From: Streptomyces sp. TN58
GTDB taxonomy: Bacteria; Actinomycetota; Actinomycetes; Streptomycetales; Streptomycetaceae
Assembly: GCF_001941845.1 (NCBI RefSeq)
Contig: NZ_CP018870.1
Location: 1,705,001-1,769,000, forward strand
Direction of reading: 5' to 3'
Length of the DNA: 64,000 nt
The notes below the pieces were generated by a model, which saw only the letters and a program-made list of their open reading frames with translations, was not told the DNA's origin and did no database searches. A program made the position numbers and the translations under genes. Of the stretch, positions 1 through 9,241 are shown piece by piece. Each line of letters opens with the position of its first letter. Position 1 is the first letter of the stretch.

Positions 1-188
1 TTCGGCTCCACCACGTTAGCGCTTTCCCTCTGCGACTCATAATCGAGTCACCGGCCGGGAATTCGGGAACGCCGAATGGACCCCCGCCGGGGGCGCGTCG
101 TAGGTAGTGGGTTGGCCGCTCCGGGGTCTGCCGATGGCAGTGCCCGTAAAAGCGGCTCGAACTACGTTAGACGTCCGGCAAGGGTGCG
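1..188. other. Intergenic region at left edge, no gene seen
   Basis: I see no supported reading frame, tRNA or strong hairpin here. The stretch around positions 30-55 is relatively AT-rich for this genome and could belong to the promoter of a gene lying to the left of the window. It also holds the region just downstream of the glycosylase gene that ends at 189. Confidence 0.5.
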
Positions 189-830
189 TCAAGTTGAGCG
201 GCGGCGCGGCGCGTGGGCCCGGTAGGGGCTCACCGTCGGGTCGTGGGTGATCCAGAAGCGGTACGGGTGGTCCGCGCCGGCTCCGCCGACTCCCGTGCGT
301 GGCCCGCTGCTGACCAGGTCAGGCCAGGTGGGGGTGCCCGTGAGGACGGACAAGGGGGAATCGGGGCCCCCACACAGGTCGGTCCCGTCGAGTGAGCGGT
401 CCACGTCCAGGGCGGTGGCCAGGCGAGCCGGGCCTTTGGCGAGTTCACTCGGCCTTCTGGCTGAAACTCGACGTTTGGCGGCCAGGTCGGCGCCGGTCGT
501 GATCTCCCCCGCCCGCAGCAGGACCCCGCTCGCATGGCCCGGCGGGCCGCACACCAGGTTGAGGCTGAACCACATGCCGTAGATGAAGTAGACGTACGCG
601 TGTCCGGGTGGACCGAACATCGACGCGTTCCGCGCCGTGCGTCCGCGGTAGGCGTGGGAACCCGGATCGGACTCCCCTTCGTACGCCTCTACCTCCGTGA
701 TGCGCAGCTCCAGGGGGCCCTCCTCGGTATTGCGGACCAGGGTGCGGCCGAGGAGGTCCGGGGCCACGGTGAGGACCGGGCGGTCGAAGAAGGACCGGGA
801 CAGGGGCGTACGGTCGAGTCGTGCGCTCAT
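189..830 (-). CDS. mpg: DNA-3-methyladenine glycosylase (AAG/Mpg family)
   Basis: Monofunctional base-excision repair glycosylase that flips out and removes alkylated purines such as 3-methyladenine. The 213-residue protein has the normal family length. The catalytic region is visible as [12 protein letters not shown] around residue 45, where the glutamate of the EVEAY motif activates water, followed by the conserved [17 protein letters not shown] block and LAKGPARL, all hallmarks of the AAG fold. The ATG start gives the usual N-terminus leading into LSRSFF and the L-G-R segment. The gene stands alone, with no evident operon partner. The family assignment is secure; substrate range is inferred from the family. 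Confidence 0.93.
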   Translation of the reverse strand: MSARLDRTPLSRSFFDRPVLTVAPDLLGRTLVRNTEEGPLELRITEVEAYEGESDPGSHAYRGRTARNASMFGPPGHAYVYFIYGMWFSLNLVCGPPGHASGVLLRAGEITTGADLAAKRRVSARRPSELAKGPARLATALDVDRSLDGTDLCGGPDSPLSVLTGTPTWPDLVSSGPRTGVGGAGADHPYRFWITHDPTVSPYRAHAPRRRST

Positions 831-938
831 CCGGTCGAGCGTAGTGGAAGGCGCTCACCTGCAACCGGGGCCTAAGGTTCCGCGTTTGTAAGGGGTAGTC
901 GCGGCGTAGTCGCCAGATCGTTCAAGGGGAGTTTGAGC

Positions 939-1721
939 ATGGGCTTCAAGAAGCTGTTCGCGAGCCTGGGTGCCGGTGGTGCCTCGGTGGACACGATCAT
1001 CACCGAGCCGAACGTCGTACCGGGCGGGATCGTCCAGGGCGAGGTCCGGCTCCAGGGCGGATCCGTGGAGCAGCAGATCGAGGGGCTGTCCGTCGGGCTG
1101 CAGGCCCGGGTCGAGGTCGAGGGCGGTGACCAGGAGTACAAGCAGGACGTCGTCTTCACCAAGCAGCGCCTCGGCGGTGCCTTCCAGGTGCAGGCCGGCG
1201 CGCTGCACGTGGTGCCCTTCGCCCTGGAGATCCCCTGGGAGACGCCGATCACCCACTTCGCGGGTCAGCACCTGCACGGCATGAACATCGGGGTCAGCAC
1301 CGAGCTGGAGATCGCGCGTGCGGTCGACGCGGGCGACCTCGACGCGATCAACGTGCACCCGGTGCCGGCCCAGCAGGCGATCCTGGACGCCTTCCGCCAG
1401 CTCGGCTTCACCTTCCGCAGCGCGGACATGGAGCGCGGTCACATCCGCGGGACGCGGCAGACGCTCCCCTTCTACCAGGAGATCGAGTTCCTGCCGCCGT
1501 CGCAGTACCGGGGTCTGCACCAGGTCGAGCTGACGTTCGTCTCGGACGGCCGTGAGATGGACGTCGTCCTGGAGATGGACAAGAAGCCGGGCCTGTTCAG
1601 CGAGGGCAGCGACACCTACCGCTGCTTCCAGGTGGGTCTGCAGTCGTACCAGGACACGGACTGGGCGGCGTACCTGAACCAGTGGATCGCCTCGGTGGGC
1701 TCGCAGCGCAACTGGTTCTAG
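939..1721 (+). CDS. Spo0M-like sporulation-control protein
   Basis: A 260-residue soluble protein of the Spo0M family, which has an arrestin-like beta-sandwich fold and in Bacillus affects sporulation and cell division. The N-terminus MGFKKLFASLGAGGASVDT is the family signature, and the body has alternating beta-strand character with the conserved block ELEIARAVDAGDLDAI near the middle. I place the start at the ATG at 939 because AAGGGGA lies 8 nt upstream; a TTG two codons earlier is also in frame but fits worse. Monocistronic in appearance. In Streptomyces the role is not established, so the developmental function is only suggested by the family. Confidence 0.88.
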   Translation: MGFKKLFASLGAGGASVDTIITEPNVVPGGIVQGEVRLQGGSVEQQIEGLSVGLQARVEVEGGDQEYKQDVVFTKQRLGGAFQVQAGALHVVPFALEIPWETPITHFAGQHLHGMNIGVSTELEIARAVDAGDLDAINVHPVPAQQAILDAFRQLGFTFRSADMERGHIRGTRQTLPFYQEIEFLPPSQYRGLHQVELTFVSDGREMDVVLEMDKKPGLFSEGSDTYRCFQVGLQSYQDTDWAAYLNQWIASVGSQRNWF

Positions 1722-1840
1722 GGGGCGTCGGCGGTGTCCCGCCGATCCGGCCCGTTCGGTGGGTCACCCCCTAGGCTCGGGACCGCGTCCGTACACGGCG
1801 GGCGCGGTCCGATGTCGCTCCCCCTTCCGGAGGTTCAGCA

Positions 1841-2377
1841 GTGTCAGAGCAGAGCAGGGCGCCCCTTCCGCACGACTTCCACCCCGAGGTCGCGTCCTTC
1901 ACGGTGACCAGTGAGGACGTCTCCCACGGGGAGGACCTCCACGCCGCGCAGGTCCTGACGGGGAAGAACGTCTCGCCGCATCTGCGCTGGGAGGGTTTTC
2001 CCGAGGGGACGAAGAGCTTCGCGGTGACCTGCTTCGACCCGGACGCCCCCACGGGCAGCGGGTTCTGGCACTGGGTGCTCTTCGACCTGCCCGCCTCGGT
2101 GACGGAGCTGCCGGCGGGCGCGGGTACGGGGGACTTCACCGGCCTGCCCGAGGGGGCCGTGCACGCGCGGAACGACTACGGGACGCGGGACTTCGGCGGC
2201 GCGGCCCCGCCGCGCGGGGAGCGGCACCGCTACGTCTTCACCGTGTATGCGGTGGACCGGGAGCAGCTCGGCCCGGACGAGGACTCCTCGCCGGCGGTCG
2301 TCGGATTCCATCTGCGGTTCCACGCGCTGGGGCGCGCGCAGCTCGTGGCGGAGTACGAGGCGCCCGCCGCACGCTGA
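1841..2377 (+). CDS. YbhB/YbcL family PEBP (Raf kinase inhibitor-like) protein
   Basis: Cytoplasmic 178-residue protein of the phosphatidylethanolamine-binding/RKIP family; bacterial members are small ligand-binding proteins of unclear physiological role. The anion-binding pocket signature is visible as [13 protein letters not shown] around residues 67-79, followed by the [17 protein letters not shown] segment and the conserved [10 protein letters not shown] strand. The GTG start is preceded by GGAGG at a good distance. It is followed immediately by a strong intrinsic terminator, so it appears to be transcribed alone. Family identification is secure; no substrate can be inferred from the sequence. 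Confidence 0.92.
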   Translation: MSEQSRAPLPHDFHPEVASFTVTSEDVSHGEDLHAAQVLTGKNVSPHLRWEGFPEGTKSFAVTCFDPDAPTGSGFWHWVLFDLPASVTELPAGAGTGDFTGLPEGAVHARNDYGTRDFGGAAPPRGERHRYVFTVYAVDREQLGPDEDSSPAVVGFHLRFHALGRAQLVAEYEAPAAR

Positions 2378-2393
2378 TCGTCCACCCGGTGTT

Positions 2394-2437
2394 TGCCCGG
2401 TCCCAGGTCTGAAGTCGGCCGGGACCGGGCATTTTTA
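2394..2437 (+). terminator. Intrinsic terminator after the PEBP gene
   Basis: Two perfect 11-nt complementary arms (2394-2404 and 2421-2431) flank a 16-nt loop and are followed by a run of five T. This is the only hairpin with a true U-tract that I saw in the window; the others lack it, which is common in Streptomyces. Confidence 0.88.
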
Positions 2438-2527
2438 TTGCGTTGTCCCGCGTGGCGCGCGCGGCCAGAGTGGTCGCGGGCCCTGCCGCCATGGTGGTCG
2501 CGGGCCTGCACACGGGAGGTGGGCGAG

Positions 2528-3031
2528 ATGCGGGACACGCTGGTGCTGAATGCGAGCTTCGAGCCGCTGTCGACGGTGACGCTGAACCGGGCTGTGGTCC
2601 TGGTGCTCCAGGACAAGGCCGTCGTCGAACAGTCGCACCCCGATCTCCGTGTCCGCGCCGCCACCATGGAGCTTCCGATGCCTCGGGTGATCCGGCTGTG
2701 CAGGTATGTCAGGGTGCCCTTCCGAAGACACGCTCCCTGGTCGCGGAGGGGGGTGCTGGTCCGGGACCAGCACCGGTGCGCGTACTGCGGCAAGCGCGCG
2801 ACCACGGTGGACCACGTACTGCCCCGGGCCCAGGGCGGTGGGGACACCTGGCTGAACACGGTGGCGTCCTGCGCCGAGGACAACCACCGCAAGGCGGCCC
2901 GGACTCCGGAGGAGGCGGGGATGCCGCTCCTCCGGAAGCCGTTCGTGCCGTCTCCGGCGGACGCGATGCTCCTCGCGCTGGGGGTGGCCGGGCAGGACGC
3001 GCTGCCGGAGTGGCTGGAGCGTTCCGCCTAG
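2528..3031 (+). CDS. HNH endonuclease
   Basis: A 167-residue HNH nuclease of the short stand-alone type common in actinobacteria. The C-terminal HNH core is visible: a zinc-binding pair in CAYCGKRATTVDH, the catalytic His of the DHVLPRAQGG segment, and the downstream N and C-x4-N/H elements around SCAEDNHRKA. The N-terminal half (LVLNASFEPLSTVTLNRAVV) is the typical leader of this family. The start is the ATG at 2528, preceded by GGGAGGT 7 nt upstream; longer in-frame extensions cross the preceding terminator and are rejected. Target and biological role (repair, restriction or otherwise) cannot be told from sequence. Confidence 0.9.
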   Translation: MRDTLVLNASFEPLSTVTLNRAVVLVLQDKAVVEQSHPDLRVRAATMELPMPRVIRLCRYVRVPFRRHAPWSRRGVLVRDQHRCAYCGKRATTVDHVLPRAQGGGDTWLNTVASCAEDNHRKAARTPEEAGMPLLRKPFVPSPADAMLLALGVAGQDALPEWLERSA

Positions 3032-3068
3032 GGCGCCTGCGCTGAGCGGCGTAGTTCTGCTACGTCGC

Positions 3069-3839
3069 TCAGCGGAGCAGCAGCTGGACGATCGCGAGGG
3101 TTCCGACCGTCACGATGACCCCGCGCAGGACGGTCGGCGGGAGTCGGCGGCCGACCTTCGCGCCGATCTGGCCGCCGATCGTCGAGCCGACGGCGATGAG
3201 GAGGACGGCCGTCCAGTCGAACTCGGCGACGAAGAGGAAGAAGACGGCCGCGATGCCGTTCACCAGGGCGGCGATGACGTTCTTGACGGCGTTGATCCGT
3301 TGCAGGTCGTCTCGGAGGAGCAGGCCCATCAGGCCGAGGTAGAGCACGCCCTGGGCCGCGCCGAAGTAGCCGCCGTAGGCGCTGGAGAACAGCATGCCGC
3401 CGAGCAGGACCGGGCCGCCGTCGGGGTGGCCGGTGTCGCCTCCGGCGGCTTCCTGGCGTCGGCGCAGGGCGGCCGCGAGCCGGGGCTGCAGGATGACGAG
3501 GACGAGGGCGAGCCCGATCAGGACGGGCACGATCGTGTCGAAGGAGTCGGACGGCAGGGCCAGGAGCAGGGCCGCGCCCGCGAGCCCCCCGACGGCGGAG
3601 ACCGCTCCGAGCCGCAGGACACGGGCGCGCTGCCCCTGGAGCTCCTTGCGGTAGCCGATGGCGCCGCTGATGGAACCGGGAACCAGGCCGAGGGTGTTGG
3701 AGACGTTGGCGGTGACCGGTGGCAGGCCGGTGGCCAGCAGCACCGGGAAGGTGATGAGGGTGCCGGAGCCGACGATGGTGTTGATCGTGCCTGCGCCGAT
3801 GCCGGCGGCGAAGACCGCGAGTGCTTCCCAGATGGACAT
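3069..3839 (-). CDS. TauE/SafE family sulfite/anion exporter
   Basis: Integral membrane permease of the TauE/SafE (DUF81) family, whose members export sulfite, sulfoacetate or related organosulfur anions. The 256-residue product begins MSIWEALAVFAAGIGAGTI, with the family-typical first helix and TINTIVGSGTLITFPVLL motif, and has about eight hydrophobic segments. In-frame ATGs at 3851 and 3884 are alternatives; the 3839 start has an AAGGGGA element about 11 nt upstream. It converges on the HNH gene with only 37 bp between stops, so readthrough or a shared end is likely. Substrate is unknown. Confidence 0.85.
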   Translation of the reverse strand: MSIWEALAVFAAGIGAGTINTIVGSGTLITFPVLLATGLPPVTANVSNTLGLVPGSISGAIGYRKELQGQRARVLRLGAVSAVGGLAGAALLLALPSDSFDTIVPVLIGLALVLVILQPRLAAALRRRQEAAGGDTGHPDGGPVLLGGMLFSSAYGGYFGAAQGVLYLGLMGLLLRDDLQRINAVKNVIAALVNGIAAVFFLFVAEFDWTAVLLIAVGSTIGGQIGAKVGRRLPPTVLRGVIVTVGTLAIVQLLLR

Positions 3840-3928
3840 GGACGGTGCCATCCCCTTTGCATGAGTGAGTCGCCTCCCCGCCATGAAGGTCGAGGGGCCT
3901 CACTGATCATGCAGCAAGGAGTGGGGGG

Positions 3929-4915
3929 TCAGTCGATGGGGGGCTGCTCGCGGCGGTCCGCGCTGTCCTTGTCCCGGGCGGCCGGGATGCCGCCGCCGTC
4001 CTTGCCGGAGTTCTGCGGGTTGAAGCCCGAACCGCCGCCGAGGGGGCCGAAGTTGCCCATGGCGCCGGAGAGGCCCTTGAGGGCGTCGCCGATTTCGCTG
4101 GGGACGATCCAGAGCTTGTTGGCGTCGCCCTCGGCGATCTTCGGGAGCATCTGCAGGTACTGGTAGGCGAGGAGCTTCTGGTCGGCGTCGCCGGCGTGGA
4201 TGGACTCGAACACCGTACGGATGGCCTGTGCTTCACCCTCGGCCTTGAGTGCGGCGGCCTTGGCCTCGCCCTCGGCGCGCAGGATGGAGGACTGCTTCTC
4301 ACCCTCGGCGCGCAGGATCTCGGACTGCCGGACGCCCTCGGCCTGGAGGATCGCGGCGCGCTTGTCGCGGTCGGCGCGCATCTGCTTCTCCATCGAGTCC
4401 TGGATGGAGGTCGGCGGCTCGATGGCCTTGAGCTCGACGCGGTTGACGCGGATGCCCCACTTGCCGGTGGCCTCGTCGAGGACTCCGCGCAGGGCGGCGT
4501 TGATCTCCTCGCGGGAGGTGAGGGTGCGCTCCAGGTCCATGCCGCCGATGATGTTGCGCAGCGTGGTGACGGTGAGCTGTTCGATGGCCTGGATGTAGCT
4601 GGCCACTTCGTAGGTGGCCGCGCGTGCGTCGGTCACCTGGTAGTAGATGACGGTGTCGATGTTGACGACCAGGTTGTCCTGGGTGATGACGGGCTGCGGC
4701 GGGAAGGGGACGACCTGTTCGCGCAGGTCGATCCGGTTGCGGATGGAGTCGATGAACGGGACGACGATGTTGAGGCCCGCGTTCAGGGTGCGGGTGTAGC
4801 GGCCGAACCGCTCGACGATGGCGGCGCTGGCCTGCGGGATCACCTGGATCGTCTTGACCAGTGCGATGAAGACCAGAACCACCAGAATGATCAGGACGAT
4901 GATGATCGGTTGCAT
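3929..4915 (-). CDS. SPFH/Band 7 (stomatin-like) membrane protein
   Basis: A 328-residue stomatin/prohibitin-like protein (QmcA type). One N-terminal membrane anchor (residues about 3-22, very rich in I, L and V) is followed by the SPFH/Band 7 domain, recognisable by SAAIVERFGRYTRTLNAGL, and by an Ala/Glu-rich coiled coil with repeated LRAEGEKQ-type heptads around residues 190-235. A Gly/Asn-rich tail ends the protein. It sits 82 bp downstream of, and on the same strand as, an NfeD gene, the classic SPFH-NfeD pairing associated with membrane microdomains and quality control. Function beyond scaffolding is inferred from the family. Confidence 0.92.
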   Translation of the reverse strand: MQPIIIVLIILVVLVFIALVKTIQVIPQASAAIVERFGRYTRTLNAGLNIVVPFIDSIRNRIDLREQVVPFPPQPVITQDNLVVNIDTVIYYQVTDARAATYEVASYIQAIEQLTVTTLRNIIGGMDLERTLTSREEINAALRGVLDEATGKWGIRVNRVELKAIEPPTSIQDSMEKQMRADRDKRAAILQAEGVRQSEILRAEGEKQSSILRAEGEAKAAALKAEGEAQAIRTVFESIHAGDADQKLLAYQYLQMLPKIAEGDANKLWIVPSEIGDALKGLSGAMGNFGPLGGGSGFNPQNSGKDGGGIPAARDKDSADRREQPPID

Positions 4916-4997
4916 GCGGTTCCCCGTGCCCTTCCGGCTGTCTGTGCTGCCCCGTTGATCGGAGTCTCGCAGACCTGGGGGCCGCGAGCAGGCGCTT

Positions 4998-5426
4998 TCA
5001 CATCACGATGGCGGTGGCTCCGTCGATCTCCACCACGTCGACGGACCGGCCGGGTTCGAAGCTGGTGTCGGCGTCGAGGGCGCGGGCGGACCAGACCTCG
5101 CCGGCGAGTTTGATCCTGCCGCCCGTCCCGTCGACGCGTTCGAGGACGACGGCGCTTCTGCCCTTCAACGCGTCGATTCCGCTGCGGTGTTGGGGGCGCT
5201 GGTCGCGGTGGCGGTTGGCGATGGGCCGGACCACGGCGATCAGCGCGACCGACACCACCGTGAACACGAGGACTTGGGCCACCACTCCCCCGCCGAGGGC
5301 CGCCGTGACGGCTGCCGCCACCGCCCCGACGGCGAACATGCCGAACTCCGGCATGGCGGTCAGGACGAGGGGGATGCCCAGTCCGACCGCGCCGATGAGC
5401 CACCACACCCACGCGTCGATGTCCAC
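4998..5426 (-). CDS. NfeD family membrane protein
   Basis: Short NfeD protein (142 residues) lacking the N-terminal ClpP-like protease domain of long forms. It opens with two or three hydrophobic segments (AWVWWLIGAVGLGIPLVL and onwards) and ends in an OB-fold domain with the family pattern G-x-A-V-V-L around residue 90 and GEVWSARALD near residue 112. It is the upstream partner of the SPFH gene at 3929-4915, and the pair is likely co-transcribed. The GTG at 5426 is chosen because the upstream in-frame sequence is Arg/Pro-rich and non-protein-like; no strong ribosome site is visible, so the exact start is uncertain. Confidence 0.86.
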   Translation of the reverse strand: MDIDAWVWWLIGAVGLGIPLVLTAMPEFGMFAVGAVAAAVTAALGGGVVAQVLVFTVVSVALIAVVRPIANRHRDQRPQHRSGIDALKGRSAVVLERVDGTGGRIKLAGEVWSARALDADTSFEPGRSVDVVEIDGATAIVM

Positions 5427-5558
5427 GTGGTCATGGTAGGTCGACAGGGCGCGGTCGGGACAGGGTGCGGGGGACCGTACCCGGAGCGTGACCGTGCGGG
5501 ATGCTGCGGCGCGGGGCGCGGGCGCGGGGCTCACGCCCGGCCCGGCCTGGGCTGCGGG

Positions 5559-6353
<795 letters not shown>

Positions 6354-6486
6354 GAGCGTGTTGTCACCCCTTGCAGTCACGGTTCACTGTGCGCCGGTAG
6401 ACGCAGCCCCAGGGGAAAACCTACGCCACTCGCGACGGGGTCCGGGGCCGGGGCCCGGTGCGGGTGGCGATCCGTAAAGTGGGGGG

Positions 6487-7260
6487 ATGCTTTTCGAACC
6501 ACGTTCAGGGCGGCTGGCCGCCTGGGGGAACGCGCTGCTGGCCGGTCTGGTCTCGCCCGACGAGGCCGCGATGTCGATCGTGGGCGAGGACGCCGTGCAC
6601 CGGGTGGCGGGGCTGCCGGGCGAGGCCGGGCCGGTGGGGCTCACGCTGGCGCTCGGCCGGCTGCGCGCGCTGGGGGTGAGCGGTCTGCGGGTCGCGCTGC
6701 CGGCGCCGGGGCATCCACTGGGGCTGAGCGGGCCGCCGGAGTTCAACGCGCGGGCGCTGGAGGCCGAGGAGGCGGTCGTCGCGGTGGGCGCGGCGCTGGG
6801 GCTGGTGCCGGAGGTGGCCGAGGCCGGTCCGGCCGGGGACGTGCACGTGTCGGTGACCTGGCACGTGCTGCCGGTACGGGAGGCCCCGCCGGCCGATGTG
6901 CCGTCGCTGGGCGAGGCGGAGCGGGAGCTGGCGGAGGCGCTGCGCGAGGCGACCGGCGTGCTGACCCGGCTGGACGTGGCGGGGTCCGGGCCGGTGGCGG
7001 AGGCGGCGCTGTCGGCGTACCGGGCGCGGGCCGAGGCGGGGCGGGACACGCTGGCGCCGGGGTATCCGGCGCGGGCGGTACGGGTGCTGGCGCTGGCGCA
7101 GCGGGTGGACCTGATGGTGTCGCTGGCGTACGAGAGCGGGCACGGGGGTGCGGTGGCCGCGTCGGAGATGGCGGCGCGGGCGGAGGCGCTGCGGCCGGTA
7201 GAGCGGGTCGCGCGGCGGGCGCTGGTCGCCGCGTACAACTCGGCGGTGGAGCAGCACTAG
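6487..7260 (+). CDS. Conserved hypothetical protein
   Basis: I do not recognise a domain. The 257-residue product is Ala/Gly/Val/Leu-rich, has no signal peptide and no membrane segment, and begins MLFEPRSGRLAAWGNALLAG. The middle contains a strand-rich part (DVHVSVTWHVLPV) and the C-terminal third is helical with repeated Ala-Arg-Glu segments. Third-position GC is extreme throughout, supporting coding on this strand. It is transcribed divergently from the ABC ATPase at 5559-6353, with the start codons about 130 bp apart, and converges on the YVTN gene. It resembles hypothetical proteins conserved in Streptomyces; no function can be offered. Confidence 0.8.
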   Translation: MLFEPRSGRLAAWGNALLAGLVSPDEAAMSIVGEDAVHRVAGLPGEAGPVGLTLALGRLRALGVSGLRVALPAPGHPLGLSGPPEFNARALEAEEAVVAVGAALGLVPEVAEAGPAGDVHVSVTWHVLPVREAPPADVPSLGEAERELAEALREATGVLTRLDVAGSGPVAEAALSAYRARAEAGRDTLAPGYPARAVRVLALAQRVDLMVSLAYESGHGGAVAASEMAARAEALRPVERVARRALVAAYNSAVEQH

Positions 7261-7263
7261 GGT

Positions 7264-7418
7264 CTGTATCGAGTTGCCCCGTGGAGCAAGGAGCGGCGTT
7301 CGGTGCGTGCCCTCGGCGTGCGGGACGAATGTCCTCGTAGCGGAGCTACCAGGGCATTCGGCTCGTGCGCCGAGGGTGCGTGCCGGGCGTCGCGACGCCG
7401 CGGGGCAACTCGATACAG
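7264..7418. repeat. Long intergenic palindrome (cruciform-forming)
   Basis: Perfect 18-bp outer arms (7264-7281 and 7401-7418) enclose nested complementary segments, including a 7326-7331/7355-7360 inner stem, so most of the 155 bp can fold into one long imperfect hairpin. It lies between two convergent genes. It may act as a bidirectional terminator or be a non-autonomous repeat. The following 7420-7560 is related in sequence to part of the palindrome at 22093-22252. Confidence 0.75.
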
Positions 7419-7603
7419 GCCCCAAGGGGGTGTCGTCCGCCCGCAGGGCGGTCATCGCGCGGGCGATCCCGACAACGCCGCGAGGTGCCGTGCCAGGCGC
7501 CGCGAGCCGGACGGGACTTTCGCAACACGCCCCAGCCGCCTCCCGCGGGGTGTCGGGCCCCGGAGTGCGCCCGGGCTTCGCGGGGCTCCGCCCCGCAACC
7601 CGC

Positions 7604-7689
7604 GCCTCGAACGCCGGCGGGGCCGGCTCGTGCGCCCGGACCCGGCGGGCCCGGGTGGGCGGGGGTGCCTCGAACGCCGGCGGGGCCGG
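7604..7689. repeat. 23-bp direct repeat, two copies
   Basis: A 23-bp GC-rich unit (starting gcctcgaacgccggcgg) occurs at 7604-7626 and again at 7667-7689, period 63 bp. The second copy abuts the stop codon of the YVTN gene. This unit resembles the GC-rich sequences that recur between Streptomyces genes. The rest of 7420-7690 contains no gene I can support. Confidence 0.7.
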
Positions 7690-7690
7690 T

Positions 7691-8677
7691 TCAGCGCGGG
7701 GCCGGCTGCGTGGCGACGCCTGTGGGGCCGTCTCCCACCGGGACGGTGGCCGTGGGGGTGGCCGTTTCGGTGTCGATCACCGTCAGGGTGTCGGAGTCGA
7801 AGTTGCTGACGTACACACGGGAGCCGTCCGGGTCGACGGCGAGGCCGTTGGGGCCGTCGCCCACGGGGATGGTGTCCGTGACGGTGTGCCTGCGGGTGTC
7901 GATGACCGACACGGTGTCCGAGCCGATGTCGGCGACGTAGACCCGGCGGCCGTCCGGCCGTACTCCGATGCCGGCGGGCTGGTCGCCGACCGGGACGCGG
8001 GCCGTCTCGGCGCCTTCCCTGATGTCGACCACCGACACGTCGTCCGAGGTCAGGTTGGAGACGTAGAGGTGGCGGCAGTCGGGGGCGAGGGCGAGCGCGG
8101 TGGGTCCGGCGCCGACGGGGACGGCGCCGGTGACGGTGCCGCTGTCGGTGCGGACCACGGAGACGCTGTCGGACCCGGCGTTGGCGACGTAGAGGGTGCG
8201 TCCGTCCGGGGTGACCGCCAGGCCCAGGGGCGCGTCGCCCACGGCGATGGTGTCCGTGACGGTGCCGGTGCGGGTGCTGATCACCGACACGGTGTCGGCG
8301 CCGACGTTGGCCACGTAGACGCGCTCGTTGTCCGGCGAGACGGTCGCTCTGCTCGGTTCCCGCCCGACTGTGATGGTGTCGACGACCGTCCTGGTGCGGG
8401 TGTCGATCACGGACACGGTGTCCGCCCCGGAGTCGGTGACGTAGAGGCGGGCGCCGTCGGGGCTGACGGCGACGCTGTCGGGGCCGTCGCCCACGGGGAT
8501 GTCGTCCACGACGGCGCCGGTGCGGATGTCGACGACCGAGACGGTGTCGGAGTGCAGGTTCGCGACGTGGACGACGGGGCCGGGCCGCTCGGGCGGTGCG
8601 GCGGACAGTCCCGTCAGGGCCGCGGTCGCGCAGAGCACGGCGGCGGTCCGGCGTGCGATGTCACTGTTCCTCGTCAT
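7691..8677 (-). CDS. Secreted YVTN-family beta-propeller protein
   Basis: A 328-residue exported protein made almost entirely of about seven YVTN beta-propeller repeats of roughly 42 residues, each with the pattern P-D-G-x-R-x-Y-V-x-N-x-x-S-D-T-V-S-V-I-D-T. A signal peptide is visible at the N-terminus (MTRNSDIARRTAAVLCATAA followed by LTGLSAAPP). The start ATG at 8677 is chosen because it begins this signal sequence; upstream in-frame sequence is Arg-rich and unlikely to be protein. Propellers of this kind bind ligands or proteins at the surface; the ligand is unknown. It lies downstream of chpE on the same strand. Confidence 0.9.
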   Translation of the reverse strand: MTRNSDIARRTAAVLCATAALTGLSAAPPERPGPVVHVANLHSDTVSVVDIRTGAVVDDIPVGDGPDSVAVSPDGARLYVTDSGADTVSVIDTRTRTVVDTITVGREPSRATVSPDNERVYVANVGADTVSVISTRTGTVTDTIAVGDAPLGLAVTPDGRTLYVANAGSDSVSVVRTDSGTVTGAVPVGAGPTALALAPDCRHLYVSNLTSDDVSVVDIREGAETARVPVGDQPAGIGVRPDGRRVYVADIGSDTVSVIDTRRHTVTDTIPVGDGPNGLAVDPDGSRVYVSNFDSDTLTVIDTETATPTATVPVGDGPTGVATQPAPR

Positions 8678-8846
8678 GCGGGCAAAGCTAAGGGCTGTCC
8701 CGTGCTCCCTGGTGGATCGGCGCGGCCGGTGGCGGTGCGGGGTGAGGCTCGTGCCGGGGGTGCGTGGCGGCACCCGCCGTCCGGACACACCGATGCGGCT
8801 CCGCTTCCGGGGAGAGTGGGAAGCGGAGCCGCCGGATGGGGTGGGG

Positions 8847-9092
8847 TCAGGCGTTCACGCCGGTGTTGCCCCAGGCGCCGTTGAGCAGGCCGATCACGCT
8901 GACCGTGTTGCCCACGACGTTCACGGGGACGTGCACCGGTGCCTGGAGCAGGTTCCCCGAGGCCACGCCGGGCGAGTTCAGGGCCTCGCCCTCCGCGGAC
9001 GCACCGCCGTGCGCCGAGGAGACACCCGCGCCGGCGGCGAGGAGGCCGCCCGCGATCATGGTGACGGCTGCGGCCTTCTTGAAGTTCTTCAC
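8847..9092 (-). CDS. chpE: Short chaplin, ChpE type (no cysteines)
   Basis: An 81-residue secreted surfactant-like protein. A signal peptide (residues about 1-27, ending SSAHG) precedes a single chaplin domain that contains the diagnostic order SPGVASGNLLQAPVHVPVNV and GNTVSVIGLLNGAWGNTG. The two cysteines that most chaplins use for a disulphide are replaced (by V and G), which is the known peculiarity of ChpE. Chaplins assemble into amyloid-like fibrils on spores and aerial hyphae; ChpE is one of the minimal conserved set. The GTG start has GGAGG placed well upstream. An inverted repeat at 9186-9203 lies in its upstream region. Confidence 0.92.
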   Translation of the reverse strand: MKNFKKAAAVTMIAGGLLAAGAGVSSAHGGASAEGEALNSPGVASGNLLQAPVHVPVNVVGNTVSVIGLLNGAWGNTGVNA

Positions 9093-9185
9093 GTTCTCGT
9101 TCCTCCGTTGCGTCGGCCGCGACCAGCCGTCGCGGCACGCATGGAGAACGGCCGCCCCGCCCGCCGGGATACGCCATGTGGGCTA

Positions 9186-9203
9186 CATACACCCGTTTGT
9201 ATG
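9186..9203. promoter_or_regulatory. Inverted repeat upstream of chpE (candidate operator)
   Basis: CATACA (9186-9191) and TGTATG (9198-9203) form perfect 6-bp arms around a 6-bp centre, about 95 bp upstream of the chpE start and 40 bp past the response-regulator stop. It is AT-rich relative to its surroundings. Binding by any particular regulator is a guess. Confidence 0.45.
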
Positions 9204-9241
9204 AATCTCATCCCGGACGGAGGCGGTCCGATTCGGGCTCG

